From BOG-1184 sp964651515 (GTDB taxonomy: Bacteria > Fibrobacterota > Chitinivibrionia > Chitinivibrionales > Chitinispirillaceae), in NCBI GenBank assembly GCA_964651515.1, contig CAZYYB010000047.1, forward strand, positions 1 to 22,794: DNA of 22,794 nucleotides, written 5' to 3'. How positions within the stretch are numbered: the first letter of the stretch is position 1; each line of letters begins with the position of its first letter. This document shows, in pieces, positions 15,679 to 22,794 of the stretch. The notes beneath the pieces were generated by a model. That model worked only from the letters and a program-made list of their open reading frames with translations, was not told where the DNA came from and did no database searches. The position numbers and the translations under genes are program-made.

Positions 15679-16509
15679 TCAGGCAAGCGGCACAACGCGC
15701 CGGATACCCTCGGTGAAGCAGACGACCGAGGTGATTCCCCTCTCGCGCATCGCGGAGCGAAGTTCCGGGAAAAGTCGGCCGACGTTCAGGGGCTCATGCG
15801 CATCGGAGCCCAGTGAAACCGGGGTTCCCAGCTTGCCGCACTGCTCGATCAGCCGGGCGAAGGGATCGCCGTGATCGAGGTGATTTTCCTTTGACCAGAG
15901 AAATCCGTTGGCATTGACTTCGATCGCATGATTCGTTGCCTTCGCAGCGGCGGCCAGGTCCGCAATTTCCTGAAACGGCAGCGAAGCCGCGCAGGCGGGC
16001 CAGCCGATCGTGCGCCAGATAAGGTCGGGATGGGCAAGAATATGGAACAGGCCGCATTCGAGGGCCGAGCGGATGACCCGGAAATACTCGGTGTAAATCG
16101 CGGTGGTGTCGGCATAACGCAGGTAATCGGCCAGATGTTTCCAGCCGAAGCGCGGAAGGCAGTGGACCGAGCAGAGCAGGTAGTCGAAGGGGTAGCGTTC
16201 GATGATAGGCGCCAGCAGCTCCTCGCAGCCCTCGATGTAGTCGACCTCCAGGCCGATGGATATGCGTATCCGGTCCCTGAATGATTCACGGGCATCGAGA
16301 AGGTCGTCGAAATAGCGTCCGAGGTTCTTTTCGTCCATGCCCCAGTCGCGATGGCGGCGCCGCTGGGCCGGGGTCAGATAGTAGCGCCACAGGTGATCCG
16401 AAAAGCCGATTTCCCGAAGGCCAAGCGAGATCGCGGATTCGATATATTCGACGATCGTTCCCCGCGCATGACCGCAGTAGGCGGTGTGGATGTGATAGTC
16501 GGCCGGCAT
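15679..16509 (-). CDS. PHP-domain phosphatase, histidinol-phosphatase (HisK/HisJ) type
   Basis: 276-residue metal-dependent phosphoesterase; in this family the known reaction is L-histidinol phosphate to L-histidinol (histidine biosynthesis). The metal ligands of the PHP fold are visible: DYHIH (H6, H8), H14, GFSDH (D38, H39), GLEVDY (E88), SVHC (H116), LAHPDL (H160) and GSDAH (D236, H238). Its length fits HisK-type enzymes. It begins 6 nt after the purB stop, so both are probably one transcript. No other his gene lies nearby; histidine and purine synthesis share the AICAR intermediate, which may explain the pairing. Other PHP phosphatase activities remain possible. Confidence 0.85.
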   Translation of the reverse strand: MPADYHIHTAYCGHARGTIVEYIESAISLGLREIGFSDHLWRYYLTPAQRRRHRDWGMDEKNLGRYFDDLLDARESFRDRIRISIGLEVDYIEGCEELLAPIIERYPFDYLLCSVHCLPRFGWKHLADYLRYADTTAIYTEYFRVIRSALECGLFHILAHPDLIWRTIGWPACAASLPFQEIADLAAAAKATNHAIEVNANGFLWSKENHLDHGDPFARLIEQCGKLGTPVSLGSDAHEPLNVGRLFPELRSAMRERGITSVVCFTEGIRRVVPLA

Positions 16510-16515
16510 TGCTGG

Positions 16516-17961
16516 TTAAACGGCGAGGTGCATACGGTCGACACTCCCGTATCGCTTTGCGCGGGCAAGCATCGGGTCGATATAGTCCGCGATAAACTCG
16601 CGGGTCTGTTCGGGTGCGCGACCGACGAAGGCCTTGACGTCGAGTAAGTCCCTGATTTCTTCTATTGACATAGGGAGCTCGCCGTCCGCGGCCAGGCGGT
16701 CGAGCAGGTCGTTCCTTTTCCCCTCCATTTTTACGCCGTTTGCCGCCGCCATGGAGTGCAGCCGGATCCGCTCGTGAATCTCCTGGCGGTCGCCTCCCTT
16801 TTTCACCGAGGCCATGAGGATATTTTCGGTCGCCATGAACGGGAGTTCCTCATCGATGTGCCGGGCGATCACCGCCGGATAGACCAGGAGTCCCTCGGCG
16901 ATATCCAGCGCGATGATGAGCGCGGCGTCCGCGGAAAGGAAAATTTCCGGCATCGAGATCCGCTTGTTCGCCGAATCGTCGAGGGTCCGTTCGAACCACT
17001 GCTCGGCGGCGGTCATGGCCGGGGAGGTCGACAGTGAAATGATGAACCGGCAGAGCGAGGTAAGCCGCTCGGATCGCATGGGGTTCCGTTTGTAAGCCAT
17101 TGCCGAGGATCCCACCTGTGTTTTTTCGAAGGGCTCCTCGATCTCCTTGAGGTGCTGGAGCAGGCGCAGATCGTTGCCGACCTTGTGCAGGGTCTGGGCC
17201 AGCCCGGAGAGCGCCGCCGCCGCCTGGAAATCGATCTTGCGGGAGTAGGTCTGTCCGGATACCGGGACGCTTCGCGCGAATCCCATCCGGGCCGCGACAT
17301 CGGCATCGAGCTTTTTCACCTTATCGTGATCGCCGTCGAACAGGGAGAGAAAACTGGCCTGGGTCCCGGTGGTTCCCTTTACTCCAAGGAACGGCAGCCG
17401 CACGTTGAACTCTTCGATCGCTTCAAAATCCATCAGGAGTTCATTCATCCAGAGCGCGGCCCGTTTACCGACCGTAGTAAGCTGGGCGGGTTGGAAATGG
17501 GTAAAGCCGAGTGTGGCGCGGTCGGCATGCTCCAGGGCGAATTTCCGCAGGGCGCGCATGACGGCGGCTATCCTGGCCAGAATGATCGTTGCGGCTTCGC
17601 GCATCTGGATGAGATCGGTATTGTCGCCCACATACGCGCTCGTCGCGCCGAGATGGATGATCGGCCGGGCGCCCGGACATTTTTCGCCGAAGGTTTTTAT
17701 ATGCGCCATGACATCGTGACGCGTTTGCGCTTCGTAGTGCGCGGCCTTTTCGTAGTCGATATCGTCGACCTGCGCCTTCATCTCGTCAATTTGTCCGGCG
17801 GTAATTCCCAGGCCCAGGGACGCCTGGGCTTCGGCAAGCGCGACCCAGAGTTTCCGCCAGGTGGAAAATTTATTATGGGGAGAGAATACAAACGACATTT
17901 CGGGCGAGGCATATCGTTCGATGAGCGGATTTTGATAGGAATCCCTTAGTTCACGGGCCAT
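16516..17961 (-). CDS. purB: Adenylosuccinate lyase
   Basis: Cleaves SAICAR to AICAR plus fumarate and adenylosuccinate to AMP plus fumarate (purine biosynthesis, cytoplasm, homotetramer). The protein has 481 residues with the start at 17961, chosen because AAGGAG lies 7 nt upstream; an in-frame ATG at 18012 lacks such a site. Fumarase/aspartase-superfamily features are present: TRHDVMAHI (H82), LGATSAYVGDNTDL (104-116), FTHFQPAQ (H155) and the flexible catalytic loop GSSAMAYKRNPMRSE (284-298). Length and sequence (GTTGTQASFLSLF, the KRNPMRSER loop) resemble the longer, animal-type ADSL group more than the short B. subtilis type. First gene of a two-gene operon with the PHP phosphatase. Confidence 0.97.
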   Translation of the reverse strand: MARELRDSYQNPLIERYASPEMSFVFSPHNKFSTWRKLWVALAEAQASLGLGITAGQIDEMKAQVDDIDYEKAAHYEAQTRHDVMAHIKTFGEKCPGARPIIHLGATSAYVGDNTDLIQMREAATIILARIAAVMRALRKFALEHADRATLGFTHFQPAQLTTVGKRAALWMNELLMDFEAIEEFNVRLPFLGVKGTTGTQASFLSLFDGDHDKVKKLDADVAARMGFARSVPVSGQTYSRKIDFQAAAALSGLAQTLHKVGNDLRLLQHLKEIEEPFEKTQVGSSAMAYKRNPMRSERLTSLCRFIISLSTSPAMTAAEQWFERTLDDSANKRISMPEIFLSADAALIIALDIAEGLLVYPAVIARHIDEELPFMATENILMASVKKGGDRQEIHERIRLHSMAAANGVKMEGKRNDLLDRLAADGELPMSIEEIRDLLDVKAFVGRAPEQTREFIADYIDPMLARAKRYGSVDRMHLAV

Positions 17962-17967
17962 GCGAGA

Positions 17968-17973
17968 CTCCTT
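17968..17973 (-). promoter_or_regulatory. Shine-Dalgarno deciding the purB start
   Basis: AAGGAG on the minus strand, 6-7 nt before ATG 17961. Confidence 0.8.
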
Positions 17974-18112
17974 TTTCTGCAAGGATCGTTTTCCGGTATG
18001 CGGTACCGGCATGCCACGAAAGGGGAGCAGAAATATAGTTCATTTACGGCATCTCCGGCGCGGTACTCCCTCCGTCGGCAGGGCCGATGCCACCCCGCGG
18101 GACAATTTATAC

Positions 18113-18142
18113 TTGCACCTCCTCCATGGCGCTATCTATATA
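18113..18142 (+). promoter_or_regulatory. Candidate promoter of the periplasmic TPR gene
   Basis: TTGCAC (18113-18118), an 18-nt spacer and TATATA (18137-18142), within an alternating TA run that also contains TATAAT at 18143-18148. The ATG at 18164 follows with AAGGGGG as Shine-Dalgarno, so the leader would be short. Confidence 0.4.
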
Positions 18143-18163
18143 TATAATGATAAAGGGGGCACC

Positions 18164-19261
18164 ATGAAAAAGATGTTTTCAGCAGGATCTCTGGGATCTC
18201 TCGCCGTGATCGTGATGACGCTTGCATGTCCCTTCGTAATTTTTGGCCAGACCGTTGAGTTTTTCATGAATAACGGCCAGGAACTGCTCCAGCGCGGAGC
18301 CTACAGCCAGGCCGCCAATGCATTCAAGGAGGCCCTGTCCCGCGAGCCCGACTATTTCGAGGCTCAATATAATCTGGGGCTGACCTATGTCCAATGGGGA
18401 AACTATCCCTCAGGGGTCGTCGAGCTTAAAAAAGCTCTGAAAATGAAGCCCACGAGTTCCATCGTCTGGTCGAGCCTGGCCGTCGCCTACGACAACCAGA
18501 ACAATGCGGTCGGCGCCATGGATGCCCTGGCCCACGCCGTGAACTATGATCCCTCAAACGTCACCGCCCGCATGAACCTGGCCGCAATGTTTGCAAATGC
18601 AAAGAAGATGCCCGAGGCGATTACCCAGTACCGGGAGCTGGTGAAAATGGACGGCGGCAATGTCGAGGCGATTCTTAACCTGTCGCGCTGTCTGGTCTAT
18701 ATAAACCAGCTCGGCGAGGCGAAGGGATATTTAAAGCAGGCCATTGCCGCCGAGCCGGATAAGGGCGATGCCCACAGTGAGCTCGGCGATATCTACCTGA
18801 AAAACGAGCACGATACCGATGCGGCAATCGTCGAATACCAGGCCGCGATCATGGTTGAGCAGAATAACGCAACCTACTATCAGCAACTTGCGTGGGCTCT
18901 CGAAAACAAGGGCCGTAAACAGGAGGCAGTGGAAACCTGGAAAAAGGCGCTCCTCTATCTGGACGATCCGATGCAGAAAGAGGATGTGCAGACCAGGATC
19001 GACCGGCTCGAAAAGGGCGCCGAATTGAGCGGGGCTGCCGGCGTCAGCACCCCGCATGAACCCACGATGACCCGCAGCCAGACCGAGGATCTCGAACGCG
19101 AGGTCCGGCCGGATTCATCGAAGGAGGCTCCTCGTCTGAAAACAACGCAGGTGGACGTTTCGAGCGACCTTCAGCAGCTTAGCGACGATACCAGTTCCAT
19201 GGATTTAACCAAGGAGCTGAACAAACTCTCCGGAGCGGTTAAATCAACCCCGGCCAAATAG
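18164..19261 (+). CDS. Exported TPR protein
   Basis: 365 residues with a signal peptide (basic start MKKMF, hydrophobic core to about residue 31, likely cleaved after FGQ). About seven consecutive TPR units follow (roughly 34-275), such as GAYSQAANAFKEALSREPDY, AQYNLGLTYVQWGNYPSGVV and AHSELGDIYLKNEHDTDAAI. The last 90 residues are charged and probably disordered. TPRs bind partner proteins; the partner is unknown. Start 18164 has AAGGGGG 5 nt upstream. In-frame sequence before it would extend into the purB upstream region and lacks family character. The radical SAM gene starts 78 bp downstream on the same strand, so co-transcription is possible but unproven. Confidence 0.87.
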   Translation: MKKMFSAGSLGSLAVIVMTLACPFVIFGQTVEFFMNNGQELLQRGAYSQAANAFKEALSREPDYFEAQYNLGLTYVQWGNYPSGVVELKKALKMKPTSSIVWSSLAVAYDNQNNAVGAMDALAHAVNYDPSNVTARMNLAAMFANAKKMPEAITQYRELVKMDGGNVEAILNLSRCLVYINQLGEAKGYLKQAIAAEPDKGDAHSELGDIYLKNEHDTDAAIVEYQAAIMVEQNNATYYQQLAWALENKGRKQEAVETWKKALLYLDDPMQKEDVQTRIDRLEKGAELSGAAGVSTPHEPTMTRSQTEDLEREVRPDSSKEAPRLKTTQVDVSSDLQQLSDDTSSMDLTKELNKLSGAVKSTPAK

Positions 19262-19339
19262 CACGCTCACCGCTCTTCTCTCGGGGCTGCCCATCGACCG
19301 CCCGGTCGGTCGGGCTGCTGCCGATCCGATAGCAGATCC

Positions 19340-20254
19340 ATGGATCGCTGTAACGCATACAGCGCATACCTGAAGAAACGGTTCGACGCCGCAGTACTCA
19401 AGGTTCCCCTGAATGCCGGGTTCACCTGCCCCAACCGCGATGGCCGGAAGGGAACGGGAGGGTGCGCTTTCTGCGATAATCGCGCATTCAGTCCGGTTGC
19501 CGGAGCGGCAGCCACCCCGCTCGATCAATTGACTTCGGCTATAGAACGGACTGCCGACCTGCGGAAGGTTTTCATCGCCTACCTGCAACCATTTTCCAAT
19601 ACCTATGCCCCTCCCGACCTTCTGGCCGGAATCTATGAGCCGCTCCTGCGGCTTCCCCGCGTCGTGGGACTGAGCATCGGGACGCGGCCCGATTGTCTGC
19701 CCGATCCGGTGTACGATTACCTTGCGGACCTCACGCGGAGAACCTACCTGACCGTTGAACTCGGGTTGCAGACGGCTCACGATGCGACTCTGGCGCGGAT
19801 CAACCGGGGGCACACCGTTGCCGACTTTGCCGGGGCGGCGGTTCGCCTTTCGGCGGCGGGCATCGACTGCGTCGCCCATGTCGTGCTCGGCCTGCCGGGC
19901 GAGACCGGGGAGATGATGCTTGCCACCGCGTCCTTCCTCGCTTCGCTGCCGGTCAGCGGCGTAAAAATCCACCAGCTCATGGTCATTCGCGGGACGCCGA
20001 TTGCCGATTGGCACCAAAAGGGAGACGCGCCGGTCATGACGATAGAGGAGTATGCCTCGATCCTCTGCGGCTTTATCGAGCGGCTCCGGCCCGATCAGCA
20101 TATCCACCGGATCATGGCCGACTCCCGCCCCGGGAACGGCCTCCTTGCGCCCGAATGGAGTGCCCGGAAATCGGCATCGATCTCATATCTCCGGCAGTGC
20201 ATGGAGGAGAGCGATATGGTGCAGGGCAGACGCTGCCGTCGCACCACCCCGTGA
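19340..20254 (+). CDS. Radical SAM protein, YhcC family (TIGR01212-type)
   Basis: 304-residue radical S-adenosylmethionine enzyme of unknown substrate. The N-terminus has the family's 4Fe-4S motif with longer first spacing, GFTCPNRDGRKGTGGCAFC (C30, C42, C45), as in YhcC proteins. The TIM-barrel part contains FIAYLQPFSNTYAPPDLL, VGLSIGTRPDCLPDPVYDYL, YLTVELGLQTAHDATLARIN and AHVVLGLPGETGEMM. Family length and order are complete. No strong Shine-Dalgarno precedes ATG 19340, but the YSAYLKKRF start region matches the family. The role in the cell is not established for the family. Confidence 0.92.
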   Translation: MDRCNAYSAYLKKRFDAAVLKVPLNAGFTCPNRDGRKGTGGCAFCDNRAFSPVAGAAATPLDQLTSAIERTADLRKVFIAYLQPFSNTYAPPDLLAGIYEPLLRLPRVVGLSIGTRPDCLPDPVYDYLADLTRRTYLTVELGLQTAHDATLARINRGHTVADFAGAAVRLSAAGIDCVAHVVLGLPGETGEMMLATASFLASLPVSGVKIHQLMVIRGTPIADWHQKGDAPVMTIEEYASILCGFIERLRPDQHIHRIMADSRPGNGLLAPEWSARKSASISYLRQCMEESDMVQGRRCRRTTP

Positions 20255-20322
20255 CCGCCTGTTCGCATGTGCAATAAATTGGCATGGTTGTTGCGGTTTT
20301 ATTTCACCTCCATTGACGTTAG

Positions 20323-20342
20323 ACCGCATAGCACCGCATAGC
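20323..20342 (+). repeat. 10-bp tandem repeat next to the thioredoxin Shine-Dalgarno
   Basis: ACCGCATAGC occurs twice head-to-tail (20323-20332, 20333-20342), immediately before AAGGAG of the thioredoxin gene. It could be a regulator site or a recent duplication. Confidence 0.7.
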
Positions 20343-20348
20343 AAGGAG
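20343..20348 (+). promoter_or_regulatory. Shine-Dalgarno deciding the GTG start of thioredoxin
   Basis: AAGGAG lies 6 nt before GTG 20355. The next in-frame codons give the normal thioredoxin N-terminus. Confidence 0.8.
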
Positions 20349-20354
20349 CGAACC

Positions 20355-20669
20355 GTGGTTCGGGAAACGAGTGATGCAAACTTTCAGAAGGATGTGCTGG
20401 AGTCGAAGCTGCCCGCGATCGTCGATTTCTGGGCGCCGTGGTGCGGGCCGTGTCGTGTCGTCAGCCCGATCATCGAGCGCCTGGGAGAGCAGGCGGCAGG
20501 CAGGGCGGACGTTTTCAAGATCAATGTCGACGAGAATCCGGCGAGTGCCGAAAAGTATCGAATCGCGGGCATTCCGACCGTGATTTTTTTCAACCGGGGA
20601 GAAGTGGTAAAGGAGTTCGTCGGCGTTCAGCCCGAGCGGGTGTATACCAATACGCTTTCGGAACTGTGA
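20355..20669 (+). CDS. trxA: Thioredoxin
   Basis: Cytoplasmic disulfide reductase of 104 residues, the usual thioredoxin length, reduced by thioredoxin reductase. The active site is FWAPWCGPCR (C30, C33). D24 in VDFWA is the buried Asp (Trx Asp26), and P74 in AGIPT is the cis-proline opposite the active site. VDENP and FFNRGEVVKEFVG follow as in the family. It starts with GTG, supported by AAGGAG; a longer in-frame version would overlap the radical SAM gene and has no homology. It follows the radical SAM gene by 100 bp that include a 10-bp tandem repeat. Confidence 0.96.
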   Translation: MVRETSDANFQKDVLESKLPAIVDFWAPWCGPCRVVSPIIERLGEQAAGRADVFKINVDENPASAEKYRIAGIPTVIFFNRGEVVKEFVGVQPERVYTNTLSEL

Positions 20670-20786
20670 GGGGAGAAAGAAAAATCAGGAGTGACAAAGC
20701 GCAACCGCCGCGGCAACCTGCCGGTCGTCCCGGCTATGACGTACCGGTCTGTTTACCATGCGGTATTACCGGAGGTACATCGTACT

Positions 20787-21110
20787 TTACCGACGGTCTT
20801 TTTTCTTTTCCCTGAGCACATACGTCTCGAACAGTTTCGCCTCTGCCGGGAGTTCCCCGCCGGCGGGAGAAACGACCTGGCGGAAGAGGTCGCCATTCCG
20901 GTCGGCAGGGGAGGCGCTTTTCCCGACCTTTTCCGGTTTGAGCGGCATGGCGAGGTGCTGCACGATAAAATCCTTCAGCTCCTCGGTGCCGCCTGAGATG
21001 ATCGTGGCTTCCTGGCGGTGGCTGCGGATCGTTTTAGTCATGGAGGCAACGGCGGCTGTCGGTTCGGCTTTCTTACGGCGGACCGGGTGCTGTTTAGAGG
21101 CATTTTTCAT
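20787..21110 (-). CDS. Small basic protein of unknown function
   Basis: 107 residues, beginning MKNASKQHPVRRKKAEPTAA and ending VLREKKKDRR, with a central stretch TIISGGTEELKDFIVQHLAM that may fold as a short helix. No domain, signal peptide or membrane segment is recognised. Evidence that it is real: GGAG lies 7 nt before ATG 21110, and a near-consensus promoter (TTGCAC-17-TACTAT, 21172-21144) lies at the right distance. The ATG at 21152 lies inside that promoter spacer and is therefore unlikely. It stands alone between thioredoxin (convergent) and the sugar transferase. Its charge would allow nucleic-acid or ribosome binding, but that is only a guess. Confidence 0.6.
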   Translation of the reverse strand: MKNASKQHPVRRKKAEPTAAVASMTKTIRSHRQEATIISGGTEELKDFIVQHLAMPLKPEKVGKSASPADRNGDLFRQVVSPAGGELPAEAKLFETYVLREKKKDRR

Positions 21111-21143
21111 CGGCACGCTCCGGGTGGAAGGATACCGCCTACT

Positions 21144-21172
21144 ATAGTACATTAAATATTAAAATTGTGCAA
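21144..21172 (-). promoter_or_regulatory. Sigma70-type promoter of the small basic protein gene
   Basis: Minus strand: TTGCAC (21172-21167), 17-nt spacer, TACTAT (21149-21144), in an AT-rich patch. Predicted start near 21137, leader about 27 nt with GGAG before ATG 21110. Confidence 0.6.
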
Positions 21173-21200
21173 GGTGCCGCCTTAAAAAATGCAAAGCCGG

Positions 21201-22649
21201 TCAGTGTGCGCCCTTGCCGGTAAAAACGACCCAGAAGGTGCGCAGGATGATCTTGATGTCGAGCTTGACAGACATGTTCTCGAAGTAATACAGGTCGTAC
21301 ATGACCTTCTGTTTGACATCCTCAATTGACGCATCGTACTTGTGCTTGACTTGTGCCCATCCGGTGATGCCGGGTTTCATCTTGATTCGGCGCACGTACC
21401 AGGGAATTTCGAGCTTGAGCTGCTCGACGAAGAAGGGTCGTTCCGGACGCGGGCCGACGAGGCTCATTTCGCCCTTCAGGACATTGAAAAACTGGGGAAT
21501 TTCATCCAGCCGCGTTTTCCGGATGAAATTCCCGACCGGCGTGATCCGCGGATCGTTCTTCGATGCCCAGGTCGGCCCGGACCGCTTTTCGGCATCCTGG
21601 TACATGGAGCGGAACTTGTACATGGTGAAATTCCTGCCGTTCTGTCCGACCCGGAGCTGGTTGTACACCACCGGTCCCGGCGAGGAAAGCCTGATGACGG
21701 CCGCGACCAGGAGCCAGGCGGGCGCGCCGACGGTCAGCACGGCGAGCGAAACGGTGATGTCCATGAGACGCTTGATCTGCGCCTCCCAGCCGGGCATATG
21801 GTCCTGCAGGAGCACGAGGAGCGGAATCCCGAACACCTGGTGCGTCTTCAGGTGGCCCGTTATGACATCGATGAGCGAAGGCACCATGTACACGGTCACC
21901 GTGATGTCGCCGCAGTAGTTGAGTACCTTCATGATCTCATTGGCCGAATCGCTGACATGCGCGACGATGATCGCCGGGACGCGTTCCCGTTTGACTATTG
22001 ACGGAAGGTCCGAGTAGGTGCCGAGGACGCGGTAGCCGCCCACGAGCGTGCCGCGTTTTCGTCCGTCGTCGTCGATGAATCCGGCGACGCGGTAACCGAG
22101 CTTCGCGTAGGCGTGGATTTCCTTGACAAGCCGCTCACCCGACGCGTTTGCCCCGATGATGAGCACCTTGCTGACGCCGATGCCGCGCGAAAAGAGCAGC
22201 GGCAGGAGCGAATGGATGGCAAAACGGGAGGCGGTGGCGAAGAACAGCATGCACCCGCCGTAGGTCAGGAGCGCCGCGAGTTTCGTGCGCGTGAAAAATA
22301 CCCGCACGTCGCCGGTATGGGCGAGGTCGATGATCTGCTGCGCGCTTGTCAGCAGGCAGATGAACAGGGTGCCGAAGAGGACCGCCCGGGCGATCACGAC
22401 GAACTCATCGAATCGCGACTCCTTGTGCCACTCGCGGTAGAGGCCATTGACAAAAAACAGGAGCAGCCACATGGCGTTCCACAGCAGGAGCACCGGATTG
22501 AAATAGGATGAAAAATCGATATGCGGGTTGTACGCTTCCGGGAAGAGCCCCGAGGCGTACCGCAGCCATACGGTGGTAAAAAACGCGACGTTGATCGCGA
22601 TGACATCGAACAGAAACGTGAGCAGTTTTTCGAAAATACGTATACCCAT
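21201..22649 (-). CDS. Polyisoprenyl-phosphate sugar-1-phosphate transferase (WcaJ/WbaP-like)
   Basis: First-step enzyme of exopolysaccharide or O-antigen synthesis: moves a sugar phosphate from a UDP-sugar to undecaprenyl phosphate at the inner membrane. 482 residues. Four to five membrane helices (about 10-155) come first. A Rossmann-like CoA-binding domain begins SKVLIIGANASGERLVKEI. Another membrane segment (LMDITVSLAVLTVGAPAWLL) follows, then the catalytic bacterial sugar-transferase domain with FTMYKFRSM, RKTRLDEIPQFFNVLKGEMS and LVGPRPERP, and later MKPGITGWAQV. The long form with the N-terminal domain matches WcaJ-type enzymes. The start lies 9 nt after the stop of an upstream gene, so it is probably the second or later gene of an operon entering from the right. 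The sugar cannot be told. Confidence 0.94.
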   Translation of the reverse strand: MGIRIFEKLLTFLFDVIAINVAFFTTVWLRYASGLFPEAYNPHIDFSSYFNPVLLLWNAMWLLLFFVNGLYREWHKESRFDEFVVIARAVLFGTLFICLLTSAQQIIDLAHTGDVRVFFTRTKLAALLTYGGCMLFFATASRFAIHSLLPLLFSRGIGVSKVLIIGANASGERLVKEIHAYAKLGYRVAGFIDDDGRKRGTLVGGYRVLGTYSDLPSIVKRERVPAIIVAHVSDSANEIMKVLNYCGDITVTVYMVPSLIDVITGHLKTHQVFGIPLLVLLQDHMPGWEAQIKRLMDITVSLAVLTVGAPAWLLVAAVIRLSSPGPVVYNQLRVGQNGRNFTMYKFRSMYQDAEKRSGPTWASKNDPRITPVGNFIRKTRLDEIPQFFNVLKGEMSLVGPRPERPFFVEQLKLEIPWYVRRIKMKPGITGWAQVKHKYDASIEDVKQKVMYDLYYFENMSVKLDIKIILRTFWVVFTGKGAH

Positions 22650-22658
22650 AATACCGTT

Positions 22659-22794
22659 CTACAGCGCTCCCTTGATGAAATCGTCGAAAAGCGCCGAACC
22701 CGAACGCACCGGAAAGCCCTGCGCCGCGGTTTCGCAGTAGACCTTTGCCGCGCCCCGGGGTATTCCCGGGCCGCAGGCGGCAAAGGGCACGGGC
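22659..22794 (-). CDS. C-terminal end of an unrecognised protein (cut by window edge)
   Basis: An open frame enters from the right edge and stops with TAG at 22661-22659. Visible residues include VPFAACGPGIPRGAAKVYCE and end SALFDDFIKGAL. No family is recognised from so short a piece. Coupling by a 9-nt gap to the sugar transferase suggests a polysaccharide-locus gene. Confidence 0.55.
   Translation of the reverse strand, partial: PVPFAACGPGIPRGAAKVYCETAAQGFPVRSGSALFDDFIKGAL

Noticed and set aside
1..22794. tRNA, rRNA, riboswitch, integrase, insertion sequence, toxin-antitoxin or phage-defence genes
   Set aside because: None recognised by eye on either strand; weakly folded RNA genes could still be missed without a covariance search.

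Overview
The window is ordinary, G+C-rich bacterial chromosome, densely coded on both strands, with one noncoding, partly AT-rich stretch of about 0.9 kb. I found no rRNA, tRNA, CRISPR array, transposase, phage gene or plasmid gene. The cell is diderm: it has a tripartite RND efflux system, an outer-membrane barrel and TPR lipoproteins. One lipoprotein begins, after its lipid-attachment Cys, with STYFNMFYNAEEAY, and the secreted esterase ends in a type-IX-secretion-like C-terminal domain. Together these suggest the Fibrobacterota / wider FCB group, possibly Chitinispirillia-like. This is an inference from style, not a database result.

Left part (1-5195, minus strand): a three-gene MdtABC-type RND operon with 4-nt ATGA overlaps at both junctions. 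In transcription order it encodes the membrane fusion protein, an MdtB-like permease and an MdtC-like permease cut by the window edge. The MdtB-like gene is split by one apparent single-base frameshift near 2472-2475. A perfect 18-bp hairpin sits at the predicted 5' end of the operon transcript.

5425-7415: a GT4 glycosyltransferase on the plus strand, then a gene-poor stretch holding two inverted copies of a CCTCACCCC/GGAGAGG intergenic repeat, a strong promoter-like site without a convincing gene, a palindromic terminator, TTTCGTG repeats and a 7-bp tandem repeat.

7416-13634: an outer-membrane beta-barrel protein diverges from a large TPR lipoprotein. A shared terminator region follows, then a secreted CE12-type acetylesterase (rhamnogalacturonan acetylesterase family) on the minus strand with its own promoter.

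13905-20669: a PilX/pseudopilin-like protein and a GT-C membrane glycosyltransferase (plus); a purB-PHP phosphatase operon (minus); then a periplasmic TPR protein, a YhcC-type radical SAM protein and thioredoxin (plus).

20787-22794: a small basic protein of unknown function with a good sigma70-type promoter, then a polyisoprenyl-phosphate sugar-1-phosphate transferase that would start an exopolysaccharide/O-antigen pathway, preceded by the end of an unrecognised gene. Three genes (the GT4, the GT-C and the sugar transferase) point to surface polysaccharide assembly, but they are not in one operon.

No clearly new multi-gene system is visible. The items most worth checking are the split RND permease, the G/Q/S/H-rich tail of the fusion protein, the leader hairpin, the repeat-rich 6.5-7.4 kb spacer and the divergent barrel/TPR-lipoprotein pair.
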